From: Cunninghamella blakesleeana
Lineage: Eukaryota > Mucoromycota > Mucoromycetes > Mucorales > Cunninghamellaceae
Length of the DNA: 64,000 nucleotides
NCBI GenBank assembly: GCA_017871115.1
Contig: JAFCIZ010000001.1
Coordinates: forward strand, 5,251,501 to 5,315,500
Reading direction: 5' to 3'
Below, in pieces: positions 1-11,713 of this stretch. Position numbers and translations under genes: made by a program. Position 1 is the first letter of the stretch. Every line of letters begins with the position of its first letter. A model generated the notes under the pieces. The model made no database searches. It was not told the DNA's origin and saw nothing but the letters and a program-made list of their open reading frames with translations.

Positions 1-357
1 TTTACTATCATAATAGTAAATTTTCAAAAATTATAAAACCAGGTGAATCCGCTTGTTGCCATTTTGAAAATAGAGATTGTAATGGTGGTGGCACTAAAGA
101 TGATCTCCTTGTATTTTCTGTAAGTAGATGTTTGTATATTCATATATATAGTATGATTTCAATTTTATTTGATTCTATTTATTAATTGTATGTCTATTCT
201 ATTTCATTAGATGTATTCTGAGGTGGATGCTGGTCGTGCTGGAATAAGAGAAGTTGGTATGTTAGCTGGCGGATATCTTATTGTTACTGGAAATCCTTTT
301 ATGCCTAATATTGATACTTTTGATGCCAATGGTAATCCTTTTCAATATAGATCTTAA
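1..357 (+). CDS. 3' end of an unrecognised protein gene (truncated by window edge)
   Basis: The window opens inside a coding exon read from base 3. A GTAAGT donor follows base 120 and a TTAG acceptor precedes base 211, giving a 90-nt intron in phase 0. The last exon ends at TAA 355-357. The visible 88 residues include a Cys-containing stretch, GESACCHFENRDCNGGG, and end NPFQYRS. The Cys/Gly-rich character would suit a small secreted or extracellular protein, but the N-terminus and any signal peptide lie outside the window. I do not recognise the family. A homopolymer T run starts a few bases after the stop codon. Confidence 0.6.
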
Positions 358-737
358 ACTTTTTTTTTTTTTTTTTTTTAAAAAGAAACAAAAAAACAGA
401 AAAAGATATTGGTAGATTTCAGACGATTTAGATTTAGATTTATTATTATTACTATATATTATATTTCCAGTGTTATTTTTATTTTATTTTATTTTATTAC
501 TGAGTGATTTCATATATGAAGTTAGAATACATTTATAACTAATAAAATCATTTTTAAATATATATGTATATAATTTTAATAATAGTTATATAAAAAAGTA
601 ATACAAATAGATGATAATAAATACTAGTAATAATAAAAAAAAAAAAGAAGAGGGGATGTTTATTGATGAATATATATATCAATATATATTTATATAAATA
701 TATGCAAAGTATAAATATTTAACAAAAGAGTATTTTT
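358..737. other. convergent intergenic spacer
   Basis: This spacer lies between the 3' ends of the partial first gene and casein kinase 2 alpha. It holds AT-rich sequence, an 18-T run right after the first stop codon and several AATAAA/TATAAA-like hexamers that could serve 3'-end processing on either strand. No coding signal was seen. Confidence 0.6.
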
Positions 738-1754
738 TTATGAGGATGTTTCAGTCTTTTCAGATTGATTAATGACAGGTAAAAAGTATTTATGACTCAT
801 GGCTTCTAATGCAGTTGGTCTCTCTTGATGATCATAACGGAGTAAAGTATCCAAAAATTCGATGGCTTCATCAGATACAAAACGATGATTATCATTATTA
901 ATAAATTTTGACCATGGTTTACGAGGATATCTATTTAAACAATAGTATATAAAAAAAAAACACCATGAGTAAATAAATAAAAAGTATATGCCTTGTTTTA
1001 TAGACAATATATATACACATGATTATGAATATTCTTATTTTACCTTCCTAAAATATCATGATATTGTTGATCTAATTCAATATCATATTTATCCAAATAT
1101 ACAAATAATTCATCGGTGCCAAGAACTTTAGCGATTTTTACTAATTGATCGTAATTATCATGCCCGTGGAAAAATGGCTCTTTACGAAAGATCTAATAAA
1201 AAAACAGATATAACAAACCAAACATAATAAATTGTATTATATTAATAAAAAAATAATAATCCTTATGTAAATTTATGTAAAAACTTTTTTTTTACTTACC
1301 ATACTAGCAAACATACAACCATAACTCCATAAATCTAAACTATAATCATATTCTTGGAAATCTACCAGTAATTCTGGTCCTTTAAAATATCTTGAAGCAA
1401 CTCGTACATTATATTCGGTACCGGGATGATAAAATTCAGCTAAACCCCAATCGATTAATCGTAACTAATTGTTAATATTTTTTTTTAAGAAAATAAATCA
1501 ATAAAGGTATATGTTTATAAATATATTGTACAAAATATTTTACCTGACGTTTCTCGTGATCAATCATAACATTATGAGGCTTCACATCTCGATGCATAAT
1601 TCCTTTAGAATGACAAAAGTCCAAAGCTTTAAGTAGTTCATACATATAAAATCGTATATCAAAATCAGTAAATCTAGGGTACAATATTTTAAAATCAGTA
1701 TTGTTGACATATTCAAATATAAGAGCTGGTGTTTTTGACTATATTTTTTTTATC

Positions 1755-1798
<44 letters not shown>

Positions 1799-1889
1799 GC
1801 ATTTATAAAAATAAATAAAATAAAAGAAAAATATAGAAGGGTTAGATATAATTATATGTATATGTATTACTAAGTTTATGTTTGTTTTT

Positions 1890-1929
<40 letters not shown>

Positions 1930-2428
1930 GTGCGTGTATTCATATTATAATATTTAGTGATAAACTTACCAAGGGATCCCGTACAATATCATGAAGTCCA
2001 ATAACATTGATTCCTCCCGCTAAATTTTGTAATATTTTAATTTCTCTTTTGATTTTCTTTTTTTTAACAGGTTTAAGTACTTTAATAATACATTTATCAT
2101 TATTAGTAATATTGATGCCTTCGAATACTTCAGAGTATTTGCCTCGTCCAACTTTTCGTATAATTTCGTAATTATCTTGTGATCTATTTTAAATTAAATT
2201 AAATTAAATAAAAACATAAATTTATATATACTTTAACATTACCCTTTATTGTTTGTAATATTTTTGTTTTTTGTTTTTATTTTTTTTAAAGTCAATAATA
2301 ATAAAAAAAAATAGTTACCCCCATTGTACTTGTAAATTATCATAATCCCAATAACTATCTGGCATTTGTTCATTAACATGAGCATAACATTTAGCCACGC
2401 TTTGAAATGGCATATTATTGGACGTCAT
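738..2428 (-). CDS. CKA1: casein kinase 2 catalytic alpha subunit
   Basis: This is the Ser/Thr kinase catalytic subunit of CK2, which phosphorylates acidic Ser/Thr sites as an alpha2beta2 holoenzyme in nucleus and cytosol. Six exons (2428-2319, 2183-1970, 1738-1544, 1464-1300, 1192-1044, 930-738) give 341 residues, the usual length. The N-terminus carries the CK2-typical [13 protein letters not shown] segment. It is followed by the glycine loop [12 protein letters not shown] and the Lys-rich substrate-binding patch [12 protein letters not shown]. The catalytic loop HRDVKPHN has its Asp near residue 159, and the CK2-specific DWG (instead of DFG) sits near 178-180. The start is the first ATG, with the family N-terminus directly after it. 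It is divergent from the DDT/WHIM gene, with 238 bp between the starts. Paralogue naming (CKA1 or CKA2) cannot be settled here. Confidence 0.96.
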
Positions 2429-2666
2429 GTATTTTTTTTTTATATATATATCAAAACTTTATAAATAGATGAAATGTTATGCTTGAAAAAAAAAAAAAAA
2501 TAAGGAGGGAAAGAAAAGTTGAGGTAAAAAAAATTCTATAGAATTTAAAAAAATTTCAAAAAACGTCACGAGCTTTTTTTTTCAATATAAATTAACTCCA
2601 CCCAATTTTTTTTCTCCTTTCCCTTTTTCTTTTTTTAGTGGTATATATTATATACAAAATATTATT
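2429..2666. promoter_or_regulatory. divergent promoter region, CK2 alpha / DDT-WHIM gene
   Basis: A 238-bp spacer between two divergent start codons must carry both 5' regions. It contains poly-A and poly-T runs, a CTATAGAATTT segment near 2536 and a pyrimidine-rich CTCCTTTCCCTTTTTC patch near 2614-2632 on the side of the + gene. No specific binding site can be assigned from sequence alone. Confidence 0.45.
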
Positions 2667-3828
2667 ATGCCTTCACGACATAGTAGAAAAGCTAAATCCA
2701 ATATAGAAAGTTATGGGGAAAAAAATAAAAGAGCCCCAGTACAAACTTCTTCAGTTATTACCGTTACAAATACATCACCACCTGGTAATTAATTTATGTA
2801 TTTTTATATTATCATAGTATTTATTTATTTATTATTCGACACCATATAAAAAAACTTATTCCCTTTTAATTTATTATTTTTTTTTTTTTTCCTACCTAGA
2901 GGACATTCTTCGTGCTTCTTGGAAATTTCTATATATTTTTCAATTCCTTACACTTTTTAGAACACAGTTAAATTTACCAGCCATCTCCATTGAGCGTTTA
3001 GAATCTTTATTTCTTTTTCAACCTACTACAGATTCATCTAGCATAACAACTACAACAGCGAATACTCCAGCAACCGAAGAACAAGAAGAATATAATATTA
3101 ACAATACAAAGTCTAACAGTTTAGAAACAAATATTTTAAGTTCAGCCTCTTCAGTCTCATCTTTCTCTTCTTCTAATAATAATAATAAAGATCATTTAGA
3201 AGCTCCCGAATATAGAACTTTAGCTAAAATATTTATACCTATATTAAACAGTCTTATGGAAGATAAAAAACGAAAACATATCAAGTAAGTGGAATATAAA
3301 TGTGTCAAAAAAGAATATATGCATAAATAATTTATTTAGCCTTTTATTGTTACTATTATTGATATTATATTTTATTCTAGTGAAAATAATTATCAACACC
3401 ATATTTATGAATATCTATATAATAATTCACTTGATCTGTTTGTACAAGATATTCTTGGTAAATATACAGAAACAATTGATTTTCCAAGATTAACTACTGT
3501 GGAAAAAATTTATATTTTAAAAGATTTGATTGATTGTATTTTTGAAACCGGACGTGGTTTATTATGGAAAAATGAGGTTGACCCTGAAAGCATGGTAATA
3601 AAAACATGAAAATATATAAATAAAATAAATATACAAATATAGATATAAATAAGTATTTTAATACATACTAATATACATACCTACACACATGTGTATATGA
3701 TATAGCGAGTATTTCCTATGGGTAAAGACAGTGAAGGATGGTCATATTGGGTTTTTGGTGGTAAGATATATACATTATCGCTATTTTTGACAATATAACA
3801 ATAATGGATGATTAGTTTATATATCTTT

Positions 3829-3886
<58 letters not shown>

Positions 3887-6239
3887 TAGATACTAGGTTA
3901 TATAGAGAAATGCCAATTTCACCAAGAAAAAAGGAAACAGATTATACTTTTGAATTGGTAATGTATATTATATTTTACTTAAATTATTGCTATTTTTATT
4001 TTATTAAAAAATTAATACAACTAATTGAATGTATAAACATGACATATATATAGATTGCCGATAATATCGAAGACTGGCAAAAATGGATTAATAAATATTC
4101 AAAAAAATCACCAAAATCATTAGATAAAAAATTATCAGATAATTTACAAGAGCATGGAGAGCCAATTATACAAAAGTTAGAAGCCAGAAAGGCGGCCAAA
4201 TTGCGTGAAGAAATAAGATTAGAAAAAGCGAAAATTTTTGAAATGATACCTCGTAAAAAGAGTAGAAGATTAGTTGTTAAGGTAATCTTGCTTTATTTTA
4301 TATAATTATGGATGGTAACTAAATGATTATTATTATTATATTGTATATTTTATACCTTTTAGAGTGAAGAGGATGATAAAAAGCGTCAATTAGAAGAAAT
4401 GGAACGTGCTCAAATAGAATATGAAATTTTACAGAGAGAACAAGAAATAAAAGAGCAGGAAGAACAATTGGAAAGAGAAAAACAAGCAATGCAAATTGAA
4501 GTATGTATAAAATATTAGATAAAAAAATTATCTATACATATATACTTATTTTTATTTTTATTTACTAATTTTTATCATTAAAACCTTATTTTTTTAGGAA
4601 GCTAGACTTAGGGAGGAAGTTTATCAATTAATTGATAGTATGATTGCAAAGAAGCATAGTTATAACAGTAATAGTGATATAAAGGACAACAGTGTAACCG
4701 GTAATGCCAATAATAATAATAATAGTGAAGATCCAGATGATCCTTCAGCTAGTTTAGACGAGGCTCAACTTAAGCAATTACGTTCAAAACTTAAAAAATC
4801 AGCAACATATGAAGAAATGATTGGAAAGTTAAAAGGATGGGCCACCTTACTTAACGACGATTATCAAATTTATTTGGCTGATGAAGAAGAAAGTTACGTT
4901 GATGTTGAAATGAAAGATTCACAGCCTATTGTCAATATAGAAATAGATCAATTAAAGACAGAAAACACTCCAAATAACAATAACAGCAATGGTGATAATA
5001 ATATTAGACTGGATCAACAAACAATAGTTCAAACTTCTGATATTAATGATGTCCAACTTCAAAAAACAGAACCTCAAGAAGAAACATACGCAACTATGGA
5101 AAATAATATATTGTCACCACCACCACCGCCATCATCTTCACTGTCAATATCTAAAACAGAAGATATACCAATAAGCATATCAGAAAACATTTTCTCTAAA
5201 ACTTCATCATTACAAAACCCTACTCAAACTGTTGACAATAGCAACGTTATAATAATGAACAATAATATAGAAACAAATAAAGAAATTAGTAACAATAATA
5301 ATGATAGTAATAGCAATAGTAATATTATAGACACAAATCCTAAACCTAAAAATAATGAATCAGCATTGGTTACTAGTGATACAATAACCATTCCAGATAC
5401 GCAATCTAATGTCGATGAATCTAATTATACCAATAGCTTAGAATCACAGAAAACTGTTGAAAACAATGAATTAAGAGAACAACAACTTATTAGCGATAGT
5501 AATAATAATAATAACGTGTTAGCCGAACCACAATACAAACCCGTTCCCATAAATAATATTAATGAATCTTTCAATATTATAAAGTCAGATTTGAATAATA
5601 ATAACAATACTAAATCAACTACTAAATCCAAAAGAGGTCGCCCACGAAAGAGCAAAAAAACTTTTATAACTAAACAAATGACATTATTGACATTCACTCA
5701 GGTTATCCAATTTTATGGAAATGGTACAAGATCGGGTAAAATATACATTTTATACTTCATTTATTATTATTATTATTATTATTATTACTCATTTCATTTT
5801 TTTTTTAAAACAATTCCTATTTTTATTATTATTAGATTTAAGAGATCCATTATTAAAGTTGATTCTTAGTACTATTTTAACACACCTTCGAAACCAACCA
5901 GTGATTATTGACATGGAAAAACGAAATGAAAAAAAAATCGGCAAGAAAAGAAAAAACACTACTAATACTGTACCACCCACTATAGATTTTTACACAGTTC
6001 ATAAAAAATTATTACTAGACCAATATAATGAAAAAGAATCAAATATGGATCAACGTCAAGAAATAGATACAGCTGCAACAACAATGACAAATAATAATAT
6101 CGACGAAGAGGTTATTGAATTTGCTGCTTTTGAAAAGTGGTTATATGATATGGATATTTTGTTTTTAAGAAATGATAAACCCTTTTTAGAATTTAAAAAA
6201 CATGCTTATGAAGTATTTTTATCTGTTTTTAAATATTAA
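2667..6239 (+). CDS. DDT/WHIM-domain chromatin protein with AT-hook
   Basis: Nine exons (2667-2784, 2900-3284, 3381-3594, 3706-3760, 3890-3957, 4054-4281, 4363-4500, 4598-5735, 5836-6239) give 915 residues. A DDT-like helical segment (about 40-200) leads to a WHIM-type motif with FETGRGLLWKNEVDPESM and then GKDSEGWSYWVFGD (about 225-260). This arrangement is typical of ISWI-associated and RSF1/CECR2/BPTF-type remodelling subunits. A Lys/Glu-rich predicted coiled coil follows (about 310-420). A long Asn-rich disordered region then ends in an AT-hook core, KRGRPRK, near 747-753. The C-terminal exon encodes a conserved-looking helical segment (about 820-915). No PHD finger or bromodomain was seen. 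The role, tethering a remodeler to nucleosomal or AT-rich DNA, is inferred from the domains. The exact orthologue is uncertain. Confidence 0.8.
3827..3886 (+). repeat. (TC)n followed by T19-A17 palindrome ending at a splice acceptor
   Basis: Inside intron 4 of the DDT/WHIM gene, a TC dinucleotide run is followed by 19 T (3851-3869) and then 17 A (3870-3886). The intron then ends with TAG at 3887-3889. In RNA the U and A runs can fold back as a perfect hairpin directly against the 3' splice site. Confidence 0.85.
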
Positions 6240-6504
6240 TAGTTTCTTGTTATTTTCTTTTTTAGTAATAATTTACAATAAAAATATGTATTAATTATAG
6301 AATTAAATATTAAAGTACCGATGTTGATCATGTTTCACAATAATAATGCAAAATTCAAAAAAAAAAAGGTACAGCATATTTTGGTTAATATATAAAAAAA
6401 AATAAAAATTTAATCAGAAAAGATAATTTATTTGGTGTTAAAATAAAAGAATAACATAAGGTAAAATAGAATAAATTAAAACTACTAATATTGCAAATTG
6501 TGGT

Positions 6505-8185
6505 TTATTTGTTATTTGTTTTATTTCGACGCTCTTCCAAAACTTCTTTTCTTGATTTGCTATTAGGATCAAAATATGGTTTTTCTCCTTGAGGAGTTAC
6601 TCTGTATCCCAATCTTTTTCCTTGTTCAAAGTAATCAAAAATAGCACTAGAATTATTTAAATAATAAAAAAAATAAGAAAAGAAAGGTTAAAGATTATAT
6701 AGAAAAGTCATATAACTTTTTTTTAAAAAACCTACGCATGGAGAGTACAGCGATTATCCCAAACAGCTACACTTCCCTCTATATAAATAAAAATAAAAAA
6801 ATAAAAAATAATTGAGAATTATTATTTAGATGCATGTGTAATTTTGATTATCATTGTATTTACCTTCCCATTTGAATCTCACTTGGAAATCATAACCACC
6901 AGAAACATGTTCATAAAGTAATTTCAAAATAGCTTCTGATTCGCTATTTGTAAAACCAACAAGGGATTTCGTGAAACCAGGCTAGGTAAAATAATAATAG
7001 TAAAATAAATAAATACACTGGTGCATAGATTTTCTTCAAGAAAAATAATATAAAAAAATTAATTTAATGAACTTACTTGAACGAACAATCCTTTCCAACC
7101 AGTGACAGGGTGAGTTCGAACAACAGGGTGAACTGTATCAGGAGGGAATTCACGACGGACAGGACGTCCAGTTAATTTTGCTAATTTGGCATGATATTCA
7201 CCACTATGAACAGCGGTTAAGGTTTCTGCGAATTTTTGCATAGGTTTGCTTAATCGATCATAGGCTTGGTAAGCTGACCACCTATAAAATAAAATATATA
7301 AAATAAAATTCAATAAGAAAAAAATTGAATTAATTTGAATTAAAAAATATATTTACCACACAGTATCGCCACCAACAGGAGGTAAAATTTCGAGTTTTAA
7401 AAAGGATAAACCGGCAGGTTGATGTTCATAAGAAATATCAGTATGGATGCCATCGGATGATATTCTATTTTCAATATTTTTAACTACTTGGGGACTAAAA
7501 AAAGAGTAATAATAATAACAACAATAGTAATTAATTAATTAATTAATTAGTTTGATTTATTCTACTCTATTATAAATATATACTTACTTTTCTTGATCAT
7601 AGTAAATAGAAATAGTTTCAGGCAAACCTAAATATAAATTAAAGATAGAAATATATTAATCGTTAACCACCTTTTTTTCAAGAAAAAAAAAAAAAAAAAG
7701 TATAATTTACCACGAAGGTGTGGAGCAGAATTATGGATATGAAGAGGTCCATAGTGAGTGCCCAACTCAACAAGTTGATGAGGATAAATATTTTGATTTC
7801 TAAAGAAAACTACACCGCGTTCGGCAGCTAATAAAGCCAAATCATTTTTTTGTTGTTCAGTTAATTCAGATAATTGAATACCTTTGATTTCGGTACCAAT
7901 ATGAGGAGTTAAATCTTCAATAGAGGTAGCGTTATCGTAAAGAGAAGCTTTATTAGGATCAGCTAAATGACCAGGATCTTTATGTTCAAAAGGTTCGAGG
8001 GGTGGATACTAACATTTTTATAATGAAAAAAGAAAGAAAAAAAATTAGTATTAATTCATCGACTTATAATTTTTATTTACTTTTATTTTATGTACCTTAG
8101 TATCAGAACATTCAATAATTTTATGAACATCTTTAAAATCAAAGATTTCATTTTCAGAGAAAACAAATGTAGTATTAGGAGCCAT
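6505..8185 (-). CDS. TauD/JLP1-type 2-oxoglutarate-dependent dioxygenase
   Basis: This is an Fe(II)/2-oxoglutarate-dependent oxygenase of the TauD/TfdA family. Fungal members such as yeast Jlp1 release sulfite from alkyl sulfonates, and the substrate of this one is not known. Eight exons (8185-8096, 8008-7711, 7627-7588, 7494-7357, 7281-7077, 6981-6864, 6778-6736, 6646-6505) give 357 residues, a normal length. The metal ligands are visible as H160-T-D162 in DGIHTDISYEH and a distal His near 310 in WDNRCTLHAA. The 2-oxoglutarate-binding Arg is probably in YRVTPQG near 326. RGVVFFRNQN and VHPVVRTHPVTGWKGLFV are further family hallmarks. There is no signal peptide, so it is probably cytosolic. 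It converges with the DDT/WHIM gene, with a 265-bp spacer. Confidence 0.92.
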
Positions 8186-9521
8186 TTTTATGTTTGATGT
8201 TTTGGTTTGTTTTTAGTTTTTATAATTGATTAATTGAAGAAAGAAAAGAATAAAAAAGAATAAAAAAACGCTGCTTTGATATTTCTTTATATATGCTTGA
8301 ATTCGGGTAAATCATTGCAATAGTATCGTGACATGGATGGGAATATATATAAAAATTCGCATCTAGTATGGTGACATAACTTCACACATACTACTAATAC
8401 AATGTAGAAATATTAAAAAAGTGAGATTAATGATTTAAAAAAATTATGCATTTTTTTTTTCAATGTCGCAATCCCTAATTTAGGGTGACATAGAATAATA
8501 TGGCATAAATAAATTTTACCTAATAAAATTTAAATAGAATTTAAAAAAATTTAAAATTATATAATCTTAATTTAAGATTATATAATGTCACTGAATTTTA
8601 ATTTATTATTATATAATATCAATTAATTATTATATAATTGTATATAATTGTAGCTTCCTTCTCTATTAACCTTCTATTTTTTGTTGCTTTTCTTTATACT
8701 TGCACACTATATACTAATAGTTATTGTGTGTTGAGTTTAAAAATTTTACAAAATCAAAATTCTATTTTTTTTGCAATCAACCATTTTCCCAATTTGGCTC
8801 AATTAAAAAATCTTTCACTTTTTTCATTCTAATAAAAAGCTTTGCTCTTCTCAGCACTATATTATTTTAATGTTTATTATGTTCGATCGTTATTTTTGTG
8901 AAATCATTTTTTATTATTTATTCTTCAATTTTTATCGTCTTATATCGAATTATTACTAAATTAATTTATATATCTGTACCTATTAATTTCTCGTAATTTA
9001 GATCTTTTTAAGGATTTCGATACAATCGAAAAATAGCTGGATTTAAATTACATAGGGTTTTTCTATAAAAAATCAAAAATGATTTTTTAATTCTTCTTAT
9101 TTTCATTTTTTTTAACATTAAAATAAGTAACCAACATAATAATAATAATAGTGTTACTTTAATACCAGTATAAACTATATAAAAAAGGAAAATGTGATAC
9201 ATTTTAATGATATATAATTATGGAGAATATAAAAATGATTTCAATATTTTTTAATAATACAATCGTATTAGCAATATCAATAACAGCAACAATATAAATG
9301 AATAAAAAATAATGTTTTAATATAATTGAATAAACTAGTAATTAATGGATGAAGTAGCTTCTTGTAGAATATGATATATATACATTTTTCAAGGTAGAAT
9401 AATGAAAAGAAGTTCAGCAGCACTATAATAATTCTTAGTGGTTCAGAAGGCATTAAAAAATATACTTTTGGTAATTCCGAATTATTGAATATGAATTTGT
9501 GTGTTGGTACAGGTTGAGCAA

Positions 9522-9557
<36 letters not shown>

Positions 9558-9670
9558 TATGACATATTATATTAATATTTTTAAAAAAAAGATCGTGTTA
9601 TTGACTGAATTTCATTTTATTATTTTTAATTTTATTTATTAAACTTTACTTGATTCACTAAGTATTTTGA
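8186..9670. other. gene-poor AT-rich region upstream of the dioxygenase gene
   Basis: The first part is the dioxygenase promoter side. An inverted A/T segment near 8560-8640 contains repeated TTATATAAT words. Short open frames in this stretch are low-complexity and hydrophobic, with no start context, splice structure or recognisable domain. I see no supported gene. Confidence 0.5.
9531..9560. repeat. (ATAC)n/(TA)n microsatellite
   Basis: About five tandem ATAC units run directly into a TA dinucleotide run. It lies in non-coding sequence. Confidence 0.85.
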
Positions 9671-9793
9671 GATAATGAAGCGTTTAAAAATAGCGAAGTG
9701 TTTGCTAACGAAGTAATTGATGATAGCAAATATGAAATTATCTTTTCCCTCGATGGTATTGACAGCGCTGAATCTGAGACTTTTTATTGCTAA
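9671..9793 (+). pseudogene. orphan exon-like coding fragment (41 codons)
   Basis: A 40-residue acidic reading frame starts GAT AAT GAA and ends with TAA at 9791-9793. It reads DNEAFKNSEVFANEV and later FSLDGIDSAESETFYC. Its base composition is visibly more coding-like than its surroundings. It has no ATG and an upstream in-frame stop, and a GTAAGT follows the stop at 9798. It could be the last exon of an eroded gene or a transposon remnant. No family is recognised. Confidence 0.3.
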
Positions 9794-10470
9794 CCTGTAA
9801 GTATTAATAAAATGAAATTGATATATTGATAATCAGAGGGCTAATACTTTTTATTTTAATAAAATTATTTTAATCCACATATTAACTGATATTTCTAATA
9901 ATATCAGGTAAAATATATTTAAAGATAAAGGCTAAAACATAGACTTCATTTATAACAGTTTTTATTAATTAAAGTAGTTGTTTTTCCTTAGCTTGTAAAA
10001 CACAGAATGATTAATATATAGACCTTTGCTTCAATGTTATTACCACGGTAAAAAAGAGCTTAACAGCAATCATAACAAAATGTAAAGAATAAGGGAAAAT
10101 AAATGGAAGAAAATGTATAGTGTATATTTATATACTTGATTTAATTTTGCAATTCTATATTATATATTATCGTTTATATATTTTATATATAAATAACACT
10201 TCTTACCAATTCATTTTAAGTTTTATTTTTCATTGTAATTTTATTTTATATTTTGTATATATTCTATTTTTATTTATTGTATACATGACTTTTCATTATT
10301 TAATACATTTAATTACTAATAAAATAAAAACAAAAACAGCACTATTATATACATTATAAATAAATAAAAGTTGATCTTTTTTTATTAAATATCAAATATA
10401 TATTTTACTAGCAGTGTCATTATAAATTCTAGTCTATTATATATGTTTATAAAATCTATACATTGGATTT
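9794..10470. other. non-coding AT-rich interval
   Basis: This stretch holds AT-rich sequence with a hydrophobic low-complexity open frame near 10120-10359 that I do not regard as a gene. No RNA gene or repeat was recognised. Confidence 0.4.
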
Positions 10471-10836
10471 CTAAATTTTACAGCTATAAGTTAGGACATA
10501 ACACCAACAAGCAATACCATGGCAAACACCATCACATCCAGAGCCTTCAGAATAGACATAAACTTCTTTACCACCAATATGATTTCCATTAGGAGCAGCA
10601 CATTAATTCATTTCATTCCATAAATCGTCATCCATAGGAGGACCAGTTCTTTGACAGCTACAAGAACCACTGCTAGCTCTAACAGTATAACCTTCTTGTT
10701 GTTTTAACATACCAACACATTTCCAAGCATCAACAGATTGTTCATGGGTTAAATCCCTACCACCACACATACCTTGGGCATTAATACTTGCAATATAAAA
10801 TATTAAAAAGAGTACCATATACTTGAGACCAACCAT
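10471..10836 (-). pseudogene. small secreted Cys-rich protein gene with an in-frame TAA
   Basis: An ATG at 10836 opens an intronless frame with a clear signal peptide (hydrophobic MVLFLIFYIASINA, probable cleavage before QG). It runs for 77 residues to a TAA at 10605-10603. Reading straight on in the same frame gives 43 more residues and a TAG at 10473-10471. The first part has four Cys (MCGG, WKC, CSC) and the second six (NCAAP-like, GCDG, CHG, CWC, CK). The joined frame is thus a typical small extracellular protein with an even number of Cys, broken once. It could be a recent nonsense pseudogene, a readthrough product, or a short functional form ending at the TAA. No intron signals bracket the stop. 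The family is not recognised. Confidence 0.6.
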
Positions 10837-10916
10837 ATTTTATAAAATTCAATATGTTTTTAAATGAAATAAATAAAAATGAAAATAAATAAATAAAAAA
10901 ACAGTAAACTCGCATT

Positions 10917-11064
10917 TTATATATTACTGAAGTTTGATCATCAAACAATCTAATTTGGTTAGATTACTTTAATAAATAAGTAATAATTTTGCCTGTTATA
11001 CATTACTGAGCTTTGGTCGTTAAAATAACAATTTTGGTTAGATCATTTTGTAATAAATACCACT
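10917..11064. repeat. two imperfect tandem copies, period about 79 bp
   Basis: The copy starting at 10917 (TTATATATTACTGA...) and the copy starting at 10996 (TTATACATTACTGA...) align over about 65 bases, sharing blocks such as ATTACTGA, TTTGGTTAGAT and AATAA. On the minus strand the second copy covers the last codons and stop of the degenerate frame at 11003. The repeat is therefore a tandem duplication of that 3' end, with one copy decayed. Confidence 0.6.
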
Positions 11065-11330
11065 TGTAGTTTAAATAAATATAAGCTCCAAACCCAGCCT
11101 TTGCAGAATTATGCGGACCATATTTTTTAACCAATTATAATGATACCATCTTTTTGTATAAAGTTATATGGAAAGGTTGGAAAATTTTCATGAGGTACTT
11201 CTTTGAAATGAAAAAAAAAATAATAATCCATTGACAGGATTTCTTTATAAGGTGTAATTCAAATCAACAGTTTTATACTTTAATTCTGAAGCAGATACTT
11301 TATATGAAGGAAAATTCGCACGAGTGCATC
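11003..11330 (-). pseudogene. frameshifted coding relic, unknown protein
   Basis: Three successive minus-strand pieces in different frames look protein-like. The first, about 11328-11250, contains SASELKYKTVDLNYTL. The second, about 11210-11130, contains FKEVPHENFPTFPYNF. The third, about 11133-11003, contains KKYGPHNSAKAGFGAYIYL and ends at TAA 11005-11003. Each switch needs a 1-2 nt shift or passes a stop, and no good intron explains them. No start codon was found. I read this as one decayed small gene, but the link between pieces is an inference. Confidence 0.35.
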
Positions 11331-11713
11331 ATCTTTTATCATAAATATGTCGTACGCATGTAATATAATAAATATTTATACGTAATACAGTAAATAAAAA
11401 ATTATAGAATAATGTATAAGTATTCCTGTTGATAATTAAAAAAGAGGGATATGTTGGTTATACTATAATAATACTAATAAAAGGTATGGGAGGTGTCAAA
11501 AGGATTAAATTTTATTCCAAATAAGGATCATACATTTGGTAAACAGAATTTTTTTACACAAAAAAAATTGGTTAAATTAACGAATTCATATTCTTATTTT
11601 AACTCAGCGATTTTCACACTCAATAATTATTTTGTTCAGTTACGATTTCTTTGTATTATATGTACATGCAAATAAGTATGTATATCAAAATAACAATAAA
11701 ATTTTATATATTT

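Noticed and set aside
5425..5697. Minus-strand Leu-rich frame inside the DDT/WHIM gene
   Set aside because: It is the complement of Asn-rich coding repeats. No start context or domain.
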